A stretch of 64,000 nucleotides of DNA from Marthasterias glacialis. Its lineage: Eukaryota > Echinodermata > Asteroidea > Forcipulatida > Asteriidae. This document shows positions 1-12,870 of this stretch, piece after piece (positions within the stretch are counted from its first letter, which is position 1; every line of letters starts with the position of its first letter). The notes under the pieces were generated by a model. The model searched no databases. It worked only from the letters and a program-made list of their open reading frames with translations, and was not told the DNA's origin. Position numbers and translations under genes: made by a program. Location of the stretch: assembly GCA_911728455.2 (NCBI GenBank), contig OU452219.1, forward strand, positions 6,136,320 to 6,200,319, written 5' to 3'.

Positions 1-589
1 TGTTACTGAATATTTTATTTGGCAAAGTAACAAAATGTGGATAAGTAGATTTGGCCACATTAGACTATGATGCATTTTTGTATTTATACCATAGGTCATT
101 GGTAAGCAGTTTGTAACAGCTAAAAAAAGCCTATAAAAAGTCAGATCAGGAGTTGACATAACTGTTACAAATCTAGCCTGTGATTTATCAGGGTTCACCT
201 GTGAATATGGTATTGAACCATAAACCATAGAACAATTGCTAAGCTGCCCTAAACTGTAGCAGCCGACATAGCTAATGAAGACCTTGCAATTTGATAAGCA
301 AAAATGCTAAGCAGTAAATTGTGCTAAGCATGCAATGCACTTTGTTTTTGCTGAAGCATGTTTTAGCTTGTGTGTGGACACGATAGAAGAAGAAGATCAG
401 GATTTTCTTCCTGATCCCAGGATTTTGTTCATAGATTTTCTTTTTGTCTTCCAACTTTCTTGACAATGTTAACTTATTTCCAAACCTCTGGTTTTTTCAT
501 TTGTAGTGATGTAGAGAGACTAGAAATCAATACATGTGTTGTATACTCTTTGCTTTACATCTTATGTTGTGAATGGATAAAAAGCACAG

Positions 590-781
590 AAAATACAAAT
601 GAGGGGGCTTGAGCATGACAAGCTCTGCTTTTGGCAAACCCCCTCCACATCATTGTTGCCTTTTGTTCTTGATTACTTTTCTCTTGTTTAATACATTTCC
701 ATAATGATTTACCGTTAATAATTGTCTCATTGTTTCATTGTTTGTGAAATTAAAGAGTACAGTGAACTGAATTGAATTGAG
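590..781 (+). repeat. Candidate LINE 3' tail
   Basis: A stretch of non-coding sequence ends in 'gaactgaattgaattga' at 765-781, the kind of short tandem 3' terminus left by CR1/L2-like retrotransposons in marine invertebrates. A short reverse-strand counterpart (gttcagttcagagttcttta) lies near 14191-14210 in a USP34 intron. No reverse-transcriptase reading frame is attached. The rest of 1-1164 reads as intron or upstream sequence of the plus-strand gene; I found no earlier exon there. Confidence 0.35.
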
Positions 782-850
782 TAGTTGTAACTCCTTGGAG
801 GCTCAGGGAGTTTTTATCTCATAACTAATAAGAGTATTATTTGTAATTTT

Positions 851-1022
851 TACCCCTACACCGATGTGTGTTAAGCACTGTATACTCGGTACTTTCCCGA
901 GTCCTGTGAAAAAAACACTCACAGGCACTTTCCTTGGGGGGGCTTCGAACCCATGACCCCCCGACATTCTAGAGCAGATGTCTTACCAACTAGACTACAG
1001 AGATTGCCCGGTAGCTAGAGGC
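851..1022 (-). repeat. tRNA-derived SINE, family 1
   Basis: Read on the minus strand the element has a tRNA-like head with an A-box (tagtctagttggtaagacat) and a B-box (gggttcgaa), then a body containing 'cacaggactcgggaaagtac' and an end 'cagtgcttaacacacatcgg'. The same element recurs at 5885, 6397, 18376, 20987, 27048, 35813, 35961 and 50579, in both orientations, so it is a dispersed repeat and not a tRNA gene. Confidence 0.75.
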
Positions 1023-1164
1023 AAAAAATTAACATGTAACTAATAACAGACCGTTAAAATTGTTCATTTTGTTTTTATTGTCTTCACTCACACCCCTGAA
1101 AATCGTAATGTTTCTAATCATTGCTTATAAATGAATATATCTGTGTGTGTTTGTCATGTTGCAG

Positions 1165-4100
1165 AGTTTAGTCCCATCTTCCGCCTGTTAGACCTAGCTA
1201 CAGGGAGATCAAGCCTATTCACTGGGCAGTATTCATTGACTGTAATTGGTGGTAGTGTGGAGGATCCAACCAATGTGGAATATTTCACCAATGACCAGAT
1301 CACTCAGTACAATGTACAAAATGGGTAAGACATGACCGACAGATCTTCCGCTTTTCTATCGATTCTGCATTTACTTTTTAAAAATTCTGCAAGTCTGTTT
1401 TCCTCCGTCTATCAAAACACAGATCAGAAGTGTATGTTTTTGAATTTCTGTGGACAGAAATACAAAGGAAACTATAACACGCTTGCATGGCCATGTCACA
1501 CAAGACAAGTTCCACTCACTAGTTCCAGACAATCTTCAAGAAGAAAAAACATTCCTATTTCATTCTTGGAGAATGGTAGATACTGTTGGAAAATTTGTCT
1601 CCCGTGCTAACAAATAAGTGCTCTTTTTAAATGCAGTTCAAATGTTTGGTACCTCCGATTTGTTTTATTTTAATTTTTCTTTACACAAAAACCTATCCCG
1701 CCAGCCAAAGATGACAAACAGCACTAAATCACACAAATAAGCAATAAATCTGTCTTTCTTTTTTTTCTTTTTTTCTTTTTTTTAAATCAAAATCTATTTT
1801 CCCCAATCGTCAAATTGTCAAAAATATTTCCAACCTTTACTACATACATCAGTACACTTGAACACATAATATCATTTATACCTCGCTTAATCACAAATGA
1901 GTCCAAGTATCATTACAAACTGCTGCCATCGGGCGGGAAAGAAAATACAAAGACAACTACAGAACGAGAAAAGAAAAGTTAAACAACGTGCGAAAACAGA
2001 TATGTTTTCAGCAGTTTCTTGAAGACATTTCTATCTGAGTCTATGGTAGAGTGGGAGCATGCTCCACAGCCGAGATCCTATGACTGGCAAGGCTTTGTCA
2101 CCGATGGAACTATATGATTTAGGAATAGACATTAAGCAAATATTAACATCGAATTGTTATCAATACAAAACAAGTAAAGGGTTTGGGATTTGGATGCCAA
2201 ACTATACACAACTAAATTATTATAGGTATAAGTTTCTTGCCCAGGTATTTGTCGATCATTCAACTGCAGAAAGAGGAAGGTAGGCAACCAATAAATTCAT
2301 GGAAAAAAAACCAACAAGCTAGGAGCAACAACAGCAACAATAAATAGGGCTTTAAAGAAAAAAGAAGCCTACAAATGTGCTTGGGCTAATCTGAACTTTA
2401 ATACATGAAGCCGGGAACTAAGTATGGCTCCTTAAAACACTGAGCCCCCTGCTCTGAAGGCTGCCCAATGACATCACGGGAGGAGCCTATTCCAGATGCT
2501 TAAGTTGCCTGTAAAATTTGCCTAGTGTGACCAGGCCTTAAGAAGGCAATTTACAGGCAAACAGTTCCAGGCAATCTCCACCAGGAAAAACATTCACCTT
2601 TAATGCGTCATTTAATTCTCTTAGTGAGAGAGACACGGACAGAAAAACGGATTTGAAGCCCATATCAAACGGGCCAATTTTCTGGCAGTTTTGTGACATG
2701 CCGTGGCCGAGCGGTTTAATGCATTGTGCTCAAGTTTTTGTGGCTCAGTCATCAGGATGTGGGTTCGAATCCCAGTCATGACACTTGTGTCCGTGAGCAA
2801 GACAATTAACTGTAAATGCTTCAAACAGTGGATGAGGCAGTTATTTTGTTGTTGTCTCATAACGGATTCATTTACCCCTCCCGGTTCTTAGCTGTGCTGT
2901 GAAGAGACTTACGTTTATATCTCACCATGTCTTGTTTCTGCGCACTGGGGCAGGTTTCTTTTCCTATTAAAAATAGTCCACACCTCGAGTGGCTTTTTGG
3001 CCTTGTGATGAGTGACTTGAATAACAATTATTTTTTTAAATAAACAAAAGTTTCCAGCAACCACCAGGTTGCTCACAGATTGCCGTTTGTGACATGTCGC
3101 GCACTATTAAAAAACAACACACAGACTTTGAGTGCAATGCATTTCTACTTCTATGCTACCAAAATGTTCCTTTTGCATGCAGTGAAGTTGGTTGCCAGTA
3201 AAGATTGCCTTGTGTGACTTGGCCCATTTAGGAGCAAAAATAACTGTCAAATGAAATAAGAAAAACACTCATTTAAAATGCTTATAGATTCTAGAGGTTC
3301 CTAGAGGTGCAAAATGAAGGTTATTTTTTTTCTGTCCACTGATTTATTTTATCATACTTTCTCTTGTAAAAATTAATTCTCCACATTATGTTAATTATTT
3401 AAAAATGAGATTAGATTTACAATGCAACCCTTTGTAATGTACACCAAGTCATGACTCTATTTCATGCTTATTTAAGTGTTCTTCTAAACTCATTTATTTG
3501 TACCAAGTTTTCTTTCTAATTTTCCCGATGTGTTTCACCGTTTTCCTCTTGTCCCCAGATCGGGACCTATTATATGGAAACCAGCAGATAAGAGCAGCCA
3601 TGGCAATGGTTCGGTGCCGATCTTTACTCATGAACATAGTGGGATTTTTTGGCACTGTGAGCAAGGTTCACCATGCAGCAGTCTTCCCATGAACTTCCCA
3701 TGGCCACCAGAGTACTACTTTGTCATTCAAGTCACAAACAGGTATTATATATTGCCTTGTCCATATATTAGATTAGAGTTGGTGAATCCCTTTGACATAT
3801 TACGAATCAACAAACAGGCGTTGCATGGACATGTGCATTTCAACAAGCCTCGATCCTTCAACTTATGAAAGTGCCCCTGTACTGTTTTGGTTTCTTATTT
3901 ATTACTCTATTGTATTTTTTTATTTATTTTTTTATCTTTGCTTAAAGTTTGCTGTGTTTTTTTCTAAATTTCTAAAAACAAATTGCACCAATATGAAAAT
4001 AAATGTAGTGAATTAAATCCCACTTAAGTTGAACTGGAGTTTCGTGACAGAGCAGTTGAGTACACTGACCTCAAGTTCTGGTGTTGTTAGAGTGTGTCAG

Positions 4101-7100
4101 GCCCCGTTATGGGGCTCGTGTCCTTAACCTGTTGGCAACGGCTGATGCGTAGCCACTACAATATTTTCAGAATATAAATCAGAATACCAGAACAAAGGTC
4201 GCCCGTGTTGAGCGTGCACAGAGAACGCACACGCAGTCTAACGCTTTGTTTCACCCACACAAAAAGGAAACATGGTCTTGAATATGTTGCCAATATTTGG
4301 CTATAGTGTAGTGGTTTTGTGTAATCCCCGATTCAAGACCTTTGCCCTTTCATTCCACAAAGAGGATTATGATACATTGGGCTAGGCTTCCACCATTGTT
4401 GATTCATTGTATTTCGGCTCAATGGAGGTAAATCAGAGTGAACCCGGGATCCAGCCATGGTTCCTGGTTTAGTACCAATCCTATGCTGTAGCTGTTGGCC
4501 AAGGTTTTGCAATTCACGGTGCATCAATTTTGACATTTTTTCGGCAGAGAAAACAAAAATCACGGCGCAACAAAGAAAATCTCTGTTCTCTTGGCTTTGT
4601 AGAGTCAAGGTTTCTCTGGGCCAGCGGCACTCTCAAAGAAAAATGATTCCGGCAATTCCAAGAAAATAACTCCATCAGGTTGGACGGGAAAAAATGGAGG
4701 AATGGTTAAGCAAAGCTGCAGGCCCCATGTGTTGTGTGATCTCCCTGAAAGAACCCAGTACACGTCTTGTCAGGAGAAGGGGCTTTCTCCAGTATTGCTG
4801 GTATGGTTGGCTGCAGAAATGCACCCCATCACATTGTAAACTCTTACGAGGTGCTTTATAAATGGGTCTCATGAAAAGAATGCGCACTTTGAGATGCACA
4901 TCAGGCATAGATAAAGTGCTACTCCAAAATTGGTTCTGCCATTTTAGCTCTTGGGACTTGACCCAGTTGAGATCGTTCATTTTTCCCCTCTTTTTTCCCC
5001 CCTCCTTTTCCTTCAGAGATGTGAACATTGACTCAACCTACTGTGAATATACAACGCAGTTCACGATAAAAGTTCACGGATTAGAACTCAGTAAAAATGA
5101 TTTAGTGATCATAGTTGGGGTAAGTAGCGGTCAAATCCCAAAGGTGCATCTTCTTGGTGTCTTCCGGCTCCAAAGCTGCCGTACGTTTGAAGTAGTTGTT
5201 GCTACGAACGCTCATGCAGTTTTTTGTAATTAGTTAGTCTTAAAGTGCTATCACTACCTTTGTTGTTTTGTACGTTTGTCTGTATCTGTGTCTATACAAA
5301 AAATTGCCCATTTCATTGTTCAAAAGCATTTCTTATTACAGAAACTTTTAATTCTGAGAAGACCTTGAGTCTTTTAAGAACGTACATAAAAGCCAAGTTC
5401 AATTATTAAACTTTTCTTGCATAAATCATCAAAAAAATACTAGCTCAATGCAACTCCTATGGGCTTCTGGTAATCAGTGGAGCCAGTTTGTGTGAAGTGG
5501 GCGTGGCTTACAGTGGAATAACATCATACTTAGGTACAGGTTGGGGGGAAGTTGTTTTAGTATGATGTAGTTTCAATCTAAAGAAGTGGAGCTGACACAT
5601 TTTTTTGGGGGAGTGTATATTTACTAAAAGATTAGCAAAGATGATTTACTGATCCTAGCTGGGACTGTCAAAACAGACGGACCCATTGGCGGATCCAGGG
5701 TTGGGGAGCTTAGGGGGAAAAAAGAGAGAGAGAAAGAGAGAGAGAGATAGGGGAGGGGGGGGAGGAAGAACAGAATCAGATACAAACAGTAAGAGTCAAT
5801 CAATCAAATGGAATTCACATTTTACTCCACCAACAATTTTGCTCAAAAGAAGCACAAACTTTATTAGAATTTGTTGTTTGTGTTTACCCATACACTGATA
5901 TGTGTTTAAACACTGTAGACTCGGTACTTTCCCACTGAGTCCTGTGAAAAAAAAAACACGGCTTGTTAGTCGGGTGGGATTCAAACCCAAGACCTTTGCC
6001 ATTCTACAGCAGATGTCTTACCAACTAGACTACCGAGCTTGCTCAGTAGCTAAAGCGGCAGTTCAAATCCAATATTTTAGCAAGACTTAATAGTGAAACT
6101 CTTTTTTTTCTTCTTCTTCCTGGTAATGATTTCTCTTTAGTGGTCTTTTGGGATATCATTGTTCATCATCCTTATCTTCGTCTTCTGTAATCGTAACAAG
6201 AGAAGACCCAAGAGGAAGCATCGTCCACAAAAGAAGAGGAGTAGTAGAGTAGCCCCGATGCCAACGATCCAAGAGGTGGAGATATCAGGTATGATGAGGA
6301 CTCCAAACATCGAATATTCCCAAAACAGACTTTTTTAGCTAACCCTTTTTCACCAAAACCTTGTTTTTAAAAGTTCGAGCATGGAACATGTTATTAAAAT
6401 AGAATGGTCAGGGGTAGTGAGTTCAAATCCCACTCGAGGAATATGCCTGTGGATTTTTTCACAGGACTCGGGGAAAGTACTGAGATAACACGACAAGTAA
6501 CACGGCATACACGGCAAATAAATGAAAACAATGTTTAAATTTTGTCACATCCACTAAAAGACCTGCATTCCAAACTGATCATAATCACTGTCTGTTCGGA
6601 TGGTGATGAAACCCCGAGGATGATACTTGGTTCTAGACTTGATGTTCTTGCATGTGGAGAAGGGATCTGTTTTGTGGATACACAATTCTTGTTTTTGGTT
6701 TTGAATATTTGCAGATGACAGCGAGACAGATGAGGAAGTAATCAACATAGAAGAAGGCTTTGGATTCGGGGAAGTCTTGGATGTTAACATCGGCAGATCT
6801 GGTAAGTCTTTTCCGTTTCATATGTTTTTCCAGTTTACCTTACACACATACATATGGGAATGTCAGCTGTTGCCCTTTCTCTGGTTAGTTCTCAATGTTT
6901 CTTTTTAAAAATATATATATATATATATTTTTATTTCTTATAACAGGTTTTTAAATATTGGCTCCCAAGTTTTTAAAATACTACCAGTATCTTTTTTAGT
7001 AATTTGAATTTCAGTGGTCGTTTTTAAGTTGAACATGAGTCCAACCTGTCTGGTTGACAATACATTATCTTTTACCCGAATCCCTGGGAAATTTCAGAGA

Positions 7101-8098
7101 CAGAGACTCCTTCACCCTAAGGTAAATATCTCGGTAGCCACCCCCCCCCCTCCCCCACCACCACCTTCACAAGGGGGACAAGTCATAGGATCCCTCCCCC
7201 TTTTTACAAAGAGCTCCCCCTGCCAAAAGTGGAAAGAGCATAATATACGCTAAGTATGGTATATCCTAACAAATAGAAAGGTTGTAATTTAAGCTGATTT
7301 ATTATATACACTTTAGTAGTTTACGTGATGTGCACCATATATAAAACAAAAAGTTGGGGAAAAAAAGAAGTACCCTGTCATTTGCAGCCAGGTTTTTTAA
7401 ACATTTGTTGGCTTATTTATTGGTTCATAAAATGTGTCAAACTCAGAAAAACATTTAATTTATTTAGGATGCACATTATAAAAATGTACATGTTGAGCAT
7501 TTTTAACCCATTTCTGTATTATCCTCACTGAACACCCAATCATGGCTAATATTGTTCACTTTTTACTGAAAACCTTTCAGTAAAAATGTCTGGAGATATA
7601 CTGTGAAACGGAAATGTGGTTTCGTTTTGATAATGTAGATACTATGTTAACACAGGAAGCATTGGACAATGTCATTCAGGACATGACCTTTGTGTTGACC
7701 TTTTTGGTTGAATGGAAGTAGGTCAAATCTTGTGGCTGCTGTAGACTCTAAAGCCGTATCCGACTTGGTGGCTATGGCTAGGACTGTTGCTAAGGGTGTT
7801 GCTAAGGACTTAGTATACTTCAACGCAAGATGACACGGCGATCGAGCTGTAGCCGTAGCCAGAGCTGCCAATTCGGACATGGCCTAATCTGAGGGGCTGC
7901 ATACATTAGTTGTCTGATAAAGAAAACAAAACAAAACAGATGTTTTCTGTTGGATTTAGAGACTGATATTATTACATTTCTTTTGTCCTGGTTACAGGTG
8001 TTTTGAACATGCCATCCAGAAGTTCGCATCAATCTAGCCTTCAGATTCCAATGGGAAACACCATCAGTGCAAGACATGTAACATCCGAAAGATTATGA
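1165..8098 (+). CDS. CATSPERG: CatSper gamma-like auxiliary subunit, C-terminal six exons
   Basis: Six exons join in one frame: 1165-1324, 3559-3741, 5017-5119, 6141-6288, 6715-6801 and 7998-8098 (stop TGA 8096-8098). All have GT-AG borders and matching phases; the start of the gene lies left of the window. The product is a 260-residue C-terminal part: an extracellular segment with Cys residues (HCEQGSPC; STYCEYTTQFTIKVHG), one membrane helix (about LVIIVGW to FIILIFVFC, split by the intron at 5120-6140), then a cytosolic tail that is first strongly basic (RNKRRPKRKH) and then acidic (DDSETDEEV). From memory, the pattern 'YFVxQVxNR...STYCxYT...HGL' before a single helix fits the CATSPERG subunit of the sperm calcium channel. 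No alignment was made, and another CatSper accessory subunit (B, D or E) or an unrelated type I protein is possible. It converges on USP34. Confidence 0.55.
2696..3036 (+). repeat. tRNA-derived SINE, family 2
   Basis: The head reads 'gtggccgagcggtttaatgc' (A-box like, Leu/Ser type) and 'gtgggttcgaatccca' (B-box), followed by a body with 'acttgtgtccgtgagcaaga' and 'agctgtgctgtgaagagact' and an end near 'ggccttgtgatgagtgactt'. A close reverse-strand copy is at 40180-40506, and a 3' fragment is at 24780-24890. It lies in an intron of the plus-strand gene. Confidence 0.75.
4740..4900 (+). repeat. SINE body fragment, family 2 long form
   Basis: The segment 'gaaagaacccagtacacg...gagaaggggctttctcc...ggctgcagaaat...gaggtgctttataaatgggtctc' parallels the body of the reverse-strand SINE at 38950-39362 (aaagaacccagtgacat, gagaaggggtttgccccgg, cggctgcagattgcg, aggtctcat). 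It explains the long open frames here on both strands, which are not genes. Confidence 0.5.
5885..6060 (-). repeat. tRNA-derived SINE, family 1
   Basis: Reverse-strand copy with A-box 'tagtctagttggtaagacat' and B-box-like 'gggtttgaatccc', 80 bp before the transmembrane exon at 6141. Compared with the 851 copy it carries an extra A-run in the hairpin-like 'cctgtgaaaaaaaaaacac' segment. Confidence 0.7.
6397..6488 (+). repeat. SINE family 1 fragment
   Basis: A partial copy beginning inside the head (B-box gagttcaaatcccac) and running through 'cctgtggattttttcacagg' and 'aaagtactgag'. The A-box part is missing. Confidence 0.55.
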
Positions 8099-9400
8099 AA
8101 CTAACAAAGACAATGGGATCAGTCTTAACAACCTCCACCAAAAATTGATGAGTAGAAACTTTTTGTGATAGCAGGGACAAAAGTCACACGAAATGTACAT
8201 CACATGGAATTGTGGCTGGTAAGCAATTTTATTTTCTAAGCAAGATTTTGTCTTTGTTAAAATAATCTTGCTTCTGAACAGCATAAGTGTAAGCTTCAGT
8301 TGAGGGAACCAAATTTTATTTTGTTATTTTTTACAAACCATTTCAAAAAGTGGTTAATGGCCTCATTTTCTGACCCTAGCACAGTCTCTCTCATAGGTCT
8401 CTTTGGTTGGTAAGCAGTTTGCAACAGCCTTCACAAAAATGAACTCATGTGAGTTTGCTACCCCATACTCAAAGAGGATCAAAATTAAGGAAGCCGTCAA
8501 ATTCTCAGGTTGAATTTGACATCCGTTTTTTTGCAGAGGTTTGTCTTCACCGAAGGTCTTGTATTGATTTACTTTACAAGTTCCTCAAGTTGATGTAAAT
8601 ACTTTCAATATAAAGCTAATAGTTTGCCCTGAAATCATCGTTTTCAAATCTTATGTTCAATTCTGCAAATTCTTCAAGTGAAACTTCAATTTTAATACCG
8701 ATCAGTGGCATAGCCAGTGGGGGGCAAGGGGGCCCTGTGGAACATCTTGCCCCCCCACCTCCGTCAGCCTCTGGACACTGTGAAATTTGCTACAATCAGT
8801 CATTTTTTACTGAAATTGTCCCCTCTACAAATTTCTGTTCCCCCCCCCCAACCCTTTGCCCCCTGCAAAAAAAGATTCTGGCCATGCCACTGATACACAT
8901 GTATAGAGTAAATATGCTTTGCCAGTGTTCAGAATTTGAATAAATGTTGATGGAATGTCACTCACTTCTCATGGGCCTTATTCACGAGTTAGCCATTTTA
9001 AGTCTTACTCCCCGACTACAAAGGTTTTTAATGCGTATAATCCTGTTGGTGCATGAAGCGTCATTCCATGTAGTCAAGAGTCTGATTGTGCAACCAATGA
9101 GCCCTCGTATGGCGCAGACTTTCCAGTATACTCATTCAGGTAACCAGACTAATTTTGTCTGTTTGCAGGGGCAACCTCACTTGTAAAAAATCTTTTGGTG
9201 AATAATATGAAAAAGCTGCATCTAGTTCTTTGTTCTTGATGTCAGGAATGAAAAGGTGCTTGTTAACTTTCAGACAATTGGTAGTATTCACGGCTGGAGG
9301 AAAGCTTGTTAGCTACAGAGGGTGGTTATCTAAAGGATGGCTTTGAAATCAGCTGCGAATATGCCAAATAAAATGTTCCCCCGAGTCGTTCATGTACAAC
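8099..9400 (+). other. 3' UTR of the CatSper-like gene
   Basis: Sequence after the stop at 8098 has no further coding exon that I can see. Canonical AATAAA signals stand at 8939-8944 and 9367-9372; the first follows directly after an inserted MITE. An open frame at 8944-9186 has no recognisable content. Confidence 0.5.
8704..8892. mobile_element. MITE with hAT-type terminal repeats
   Basis: The ends are inverted repeats: CAGTGGCATAGCCAG at 8704-8718 and CTGGCCATGCCACTG at 8878-8892 (one mismatch). The 189-bp body is rich in poly-C/poly-G tracts and has no transposase frame. CAGTGGCGTAGCC-like termini are typical of non-autonomous hAT elements in animals. I could not find a clean 8-bp target duplication. 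Confidence 0.65.
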
Positions 9401-12400
9401 AAAACTGAAGAGAAAACAAGTTACAGTATTCCACTTTTAATACAAAAGCCTATCAACCTTGTAAAATGTCCACCTGCATGTCTCGGGCATGTACTAAACT
9501 GTCTCCGTAACACATGCAATCTCCAACATGTCACGCTAGTCAAACAGAAATGATTCCTTTTTTGCTTCCATTCTGACTGGGTAACTTGGGAGTATCATTT
9601 CCTACAAACTCAAACAACAACTTGTTTCTTTTCATAAGAATGAAAAGAGGAACCGGGTTGTTTCTTTCAGAGAGATTTACACAACCATTAGCTATTAATT
9701 AAGTTGATAAGGATACAAAGAACATCCATATGATCAATTTTATCCTATTAGTTTACAAACAACAGCTGTAACGTTCCATCACAGCTGTCTTCCATCCACA
9801 CAATAAAGACGGAAATATTGGTCTAATAACTTAATACCCTTGCCCAAGAACCAACAACAGCTGCCACTATTAACTGACAACAGCTGTCAATATTAGTCAC
9901 GTAGATGTACCTACCAGTTTCTTGCAGATAACAAACGACCCAAGAAGTTCGACGCGAGCCACATGTATTAACTCAAGGCAATTTATTCAGTCAGTTTTTG
10001 GCTTCTTTTAAAATAAACTTCTTTACATTCTAGCATTAGCTGATTACTTTACATACAGATAGTTATATGATGATAAATGCTGTTTTGTAACTAGCTTTTT
10101 TCCCTTCTTTTTTTTCTTTCTTAATAAGACACCAAAGAAATGCAAACGGGGCTCGTCTGCATCCAAAGAACTAAAGCTTTGTAACTACTCATGGTTCCTC
10201 ATAGAGAACACCAGTAATAAATAGCAAATACTCATACATCTTGTATATTACATTTGCCGTATCTAATACTCAGGAGGCCCCCGAGTTCACACTCATATAG
10301 AAAGGACAGCACCATACGAATACAAATCCAAACTGTTTCGTCTGCTGCAAAACAAAAAGGTTGTCATCGAGATCATTAAAACCTACCTAGTGCCTCGGCA
10401 AAACTCGAAGCAGTTATTAAATTTGTTCATCAAAAATTGACAATACTTAAGGTGTGACATACAGTATGTTGATTAAGGAGTTAAAAAATCAAGTTAATTC
10501 TGCCTGTGGATGGCTTTTTTTTTTAATAGGAAAACTTACATTGGTTTCTTAAAAGATTGACTACATAATTCAGCACCACAGTTACAAAAGTAAGAAATCA
10601 ACATCTTTGGGATAGCCCTTGTCATAAATAGGGAATAAAAATGAGAGAGAAAAAAGAAGAAAGAAAAAATGCAAATTGAAGTGGACATTTACAGTACTGA
10701 ATACAAAATAGGGCAATTAAATGAATGGGTCATGAAACAAAACGAGGGACGTTCAATTATGATGCTAGATTAAAGGCTTGGCCACTTTTACAAAAGCTAG
10801 CTAAGTATAGACAAGTTCTACACTTCAGCGCATGATAATGCTACTCCTCCCATCTCAAAACACATCAAGAGAAAAAACAAAAATGGGAAAATGAAAGGGA
10901 AAAAAGTAAAAAACACAAAACAACTTGTAGTTTATATTGGATTTTGGTAAAGTTAAATCATTGTTATCACATTTTATAAAAAGGAGGGAAACTCCCCCCG
11001 CCAAAAAAAAATAAAATAAATAAAAATAACAAATAAAAAAGGAAAAAACAAAAATAATAATAACAAACAAAAACAAAATAAAACAGTTGGTTTTCATCAG
11101 CCTAGGGCTCTGCTACAGAAGTGGCTATGGCAATTTTTTTATTATTTATTTTGTTTGGTGGGGGGGGGGTGTTGGTTGGTGGGCGGGAACTATTTATGTG
11201 CGCCAATCTTGATAGTCTTCAATTTTATGTATGAAAAGATTTTAGCAAAAATTGTTTTTTTCTTTATAGTAGAATGACAAATTCTAACCCTTCCAGAAAA
11301 ATTGATGGCAATCAGATTTCTCGCAGATGGGCAACACCTCATCATCGCTTTTAACTTTAGTTTCTACTGTAAGCTGCCATTGGTGTAAAAAAACAATCTT
11401 TGGACCTTGTATGAATAAATGCAAGTAAACATCCATCCTTCTGATACCCAAATTTAATCCTTACCCACTTCAATAATTAGGTCAGAACAGGCATCTTTCA
11501 TCTGTCTCATCGTGTATGACCATCCAACCCACACACACAAAAAACATTTCACACTGGATCATCATGAAAAATAAAAACTCGATCTTAGTTTTAAAACAGG
11601 AAAAACAGACAACCACTTCAACAATTAGCACAGAATTTGAAGGGATGCTAAAGTCTTCGTAGAGCTTTGGTTTGCGACTTAAAGCATAAAGCACACACTC
11701 GTTGATTGTCAATCTACATGACAATATTAAACATTTGAACTATCTCAGCAACTTCAAATCCATTTGTGCGTAGATTTTATTTGGCTCACAAGATTTTACA
11801 CATGATGCCGTTCCAAAATGCTTCGGCAGCCTTTTGATACAAAGGTCGAGTGGCTGTAGCTGCTAAATTTAATACTCTTCAATTTGTCTTAATCTCACAG
11901 AATTTCCCCAAAGGGATTTAACATGGTCTCACATTTAGCTTTCACCTGGTAGAAACAGTGGAGGAAACTCTCACTCTATTTTAGTGACGGAGACGATAAA
12001 CTAAAATTGGTTCTTATTGCTGCACACTTGATGTGTCAGCTGAGAGATGTAAGTCACAATAAATATCTATTCACAGCCAAGCCTCTTTTCTCTGTACAGA
12101 TTCCACGGACAGCATTTTAGTATATACAATCAGAGGGCAGTTCATTATTGGGTTTTTTCCCCATTGATTTAAAGACTCAATCTTGTTTTAGCATCCTTCC
12201 TCATCCAATCCAATCTACAAAGACCCCACATCACAGGAGCACTCACTGGAGAGAGTACTTCATCTAGTGATTCCACTGAGTGATTTCACACGGTCTTTCA
12301 CGGGGGTAATTCACTGATAGACCGGCCCGAGTAATGGCTTGTTCAAGCATTGGAAAACTTTCACATGATTTAACCAAGTTCTGAGTACTTCTGAGACAGA

Positions 12401-12851
12401 CCTCACAAAAGTGCTTTCACTGAGTGATTTCACAGCCTGTTCCAAGCAATAAGTAACTTCTGAGAAACTTCAATGAGTATTTCACTGATAGATCTTTAGT
12501 GTTTTCACCAAGTAATTTCACAACCCCTGCTACAAGCAGAGAATTAATAAGTGATTTTCACTGAGTGATTTCACAGAATGAGTATTTCACTCATACATTT
12601 AGATTTCACGCAAGGTTTCACACTGAATGATCTCATACAGACTGCCCCAGTGATGTAAGTTATGTGTGATTTCACTGAATGAGTATTCCACTGATAGATT
12701 TCACAGGGTGGTTTTTCTTTCACTGAGTGATTTCACATAGCCTGCTCCAAATAGAGTAATTAATCAGTGATTTTTACAGAGTGACTTCACTGAATGAGTA
12801 AATTCACTGATAGATTTCACAGGGTGTTTTTTTTGTTTTCACTGAGTGATT
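9401..12851 (-). other. USP34 3' UTR and intergenic sequence
   Basis: No coding exon is seen between the two convergent genes. Reverse-strand AATAAA signals (TTTATT on the plus strand) occur at 11776-11781 and 9982-9987, so the USP34 transcript may have a long 3' UTR ending near either. The region is AT-rich with A-, T- and G-runs (for example 11160-11170). The part next to the stop codon is repetitive (see 12260-12870). Confidence 0.45.
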
Positions 12852-12870
12852 TCACACAGCCTGCTCCAAA
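12260..12870. repeat. Degenerate tandem repeat at USP34 stop codon
   Basis: The phrase 'cactgagtgatttcaca' followed by 'gcctgctccaa' recurs with variation: near 12275, 12418-12449, 12558, 12720-12752 and 12840-12870. Interspersed are copies of 'cactgatagatttcacaggg' (12690, 12808). The last copy at 12840-12870 contains the USP34 stop and its final codons, so the array reaches into coding sequence. Confidence 0.65.

Noticed and set aside
2059..2283. 74-codon plus-strand frame (MLHSRDPMTGKALSPMELYDLG...)
   Set aside because: No recognised domain, lies inside an intron of the CatSper-like gene, no splice context. It may be a transposable-element remnant, but I cannot support a name.
4675..5028. 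117-codon minus-strand frame
   Set aside because: Covers a SINE body fragment and the antisense of the exon at 5017.
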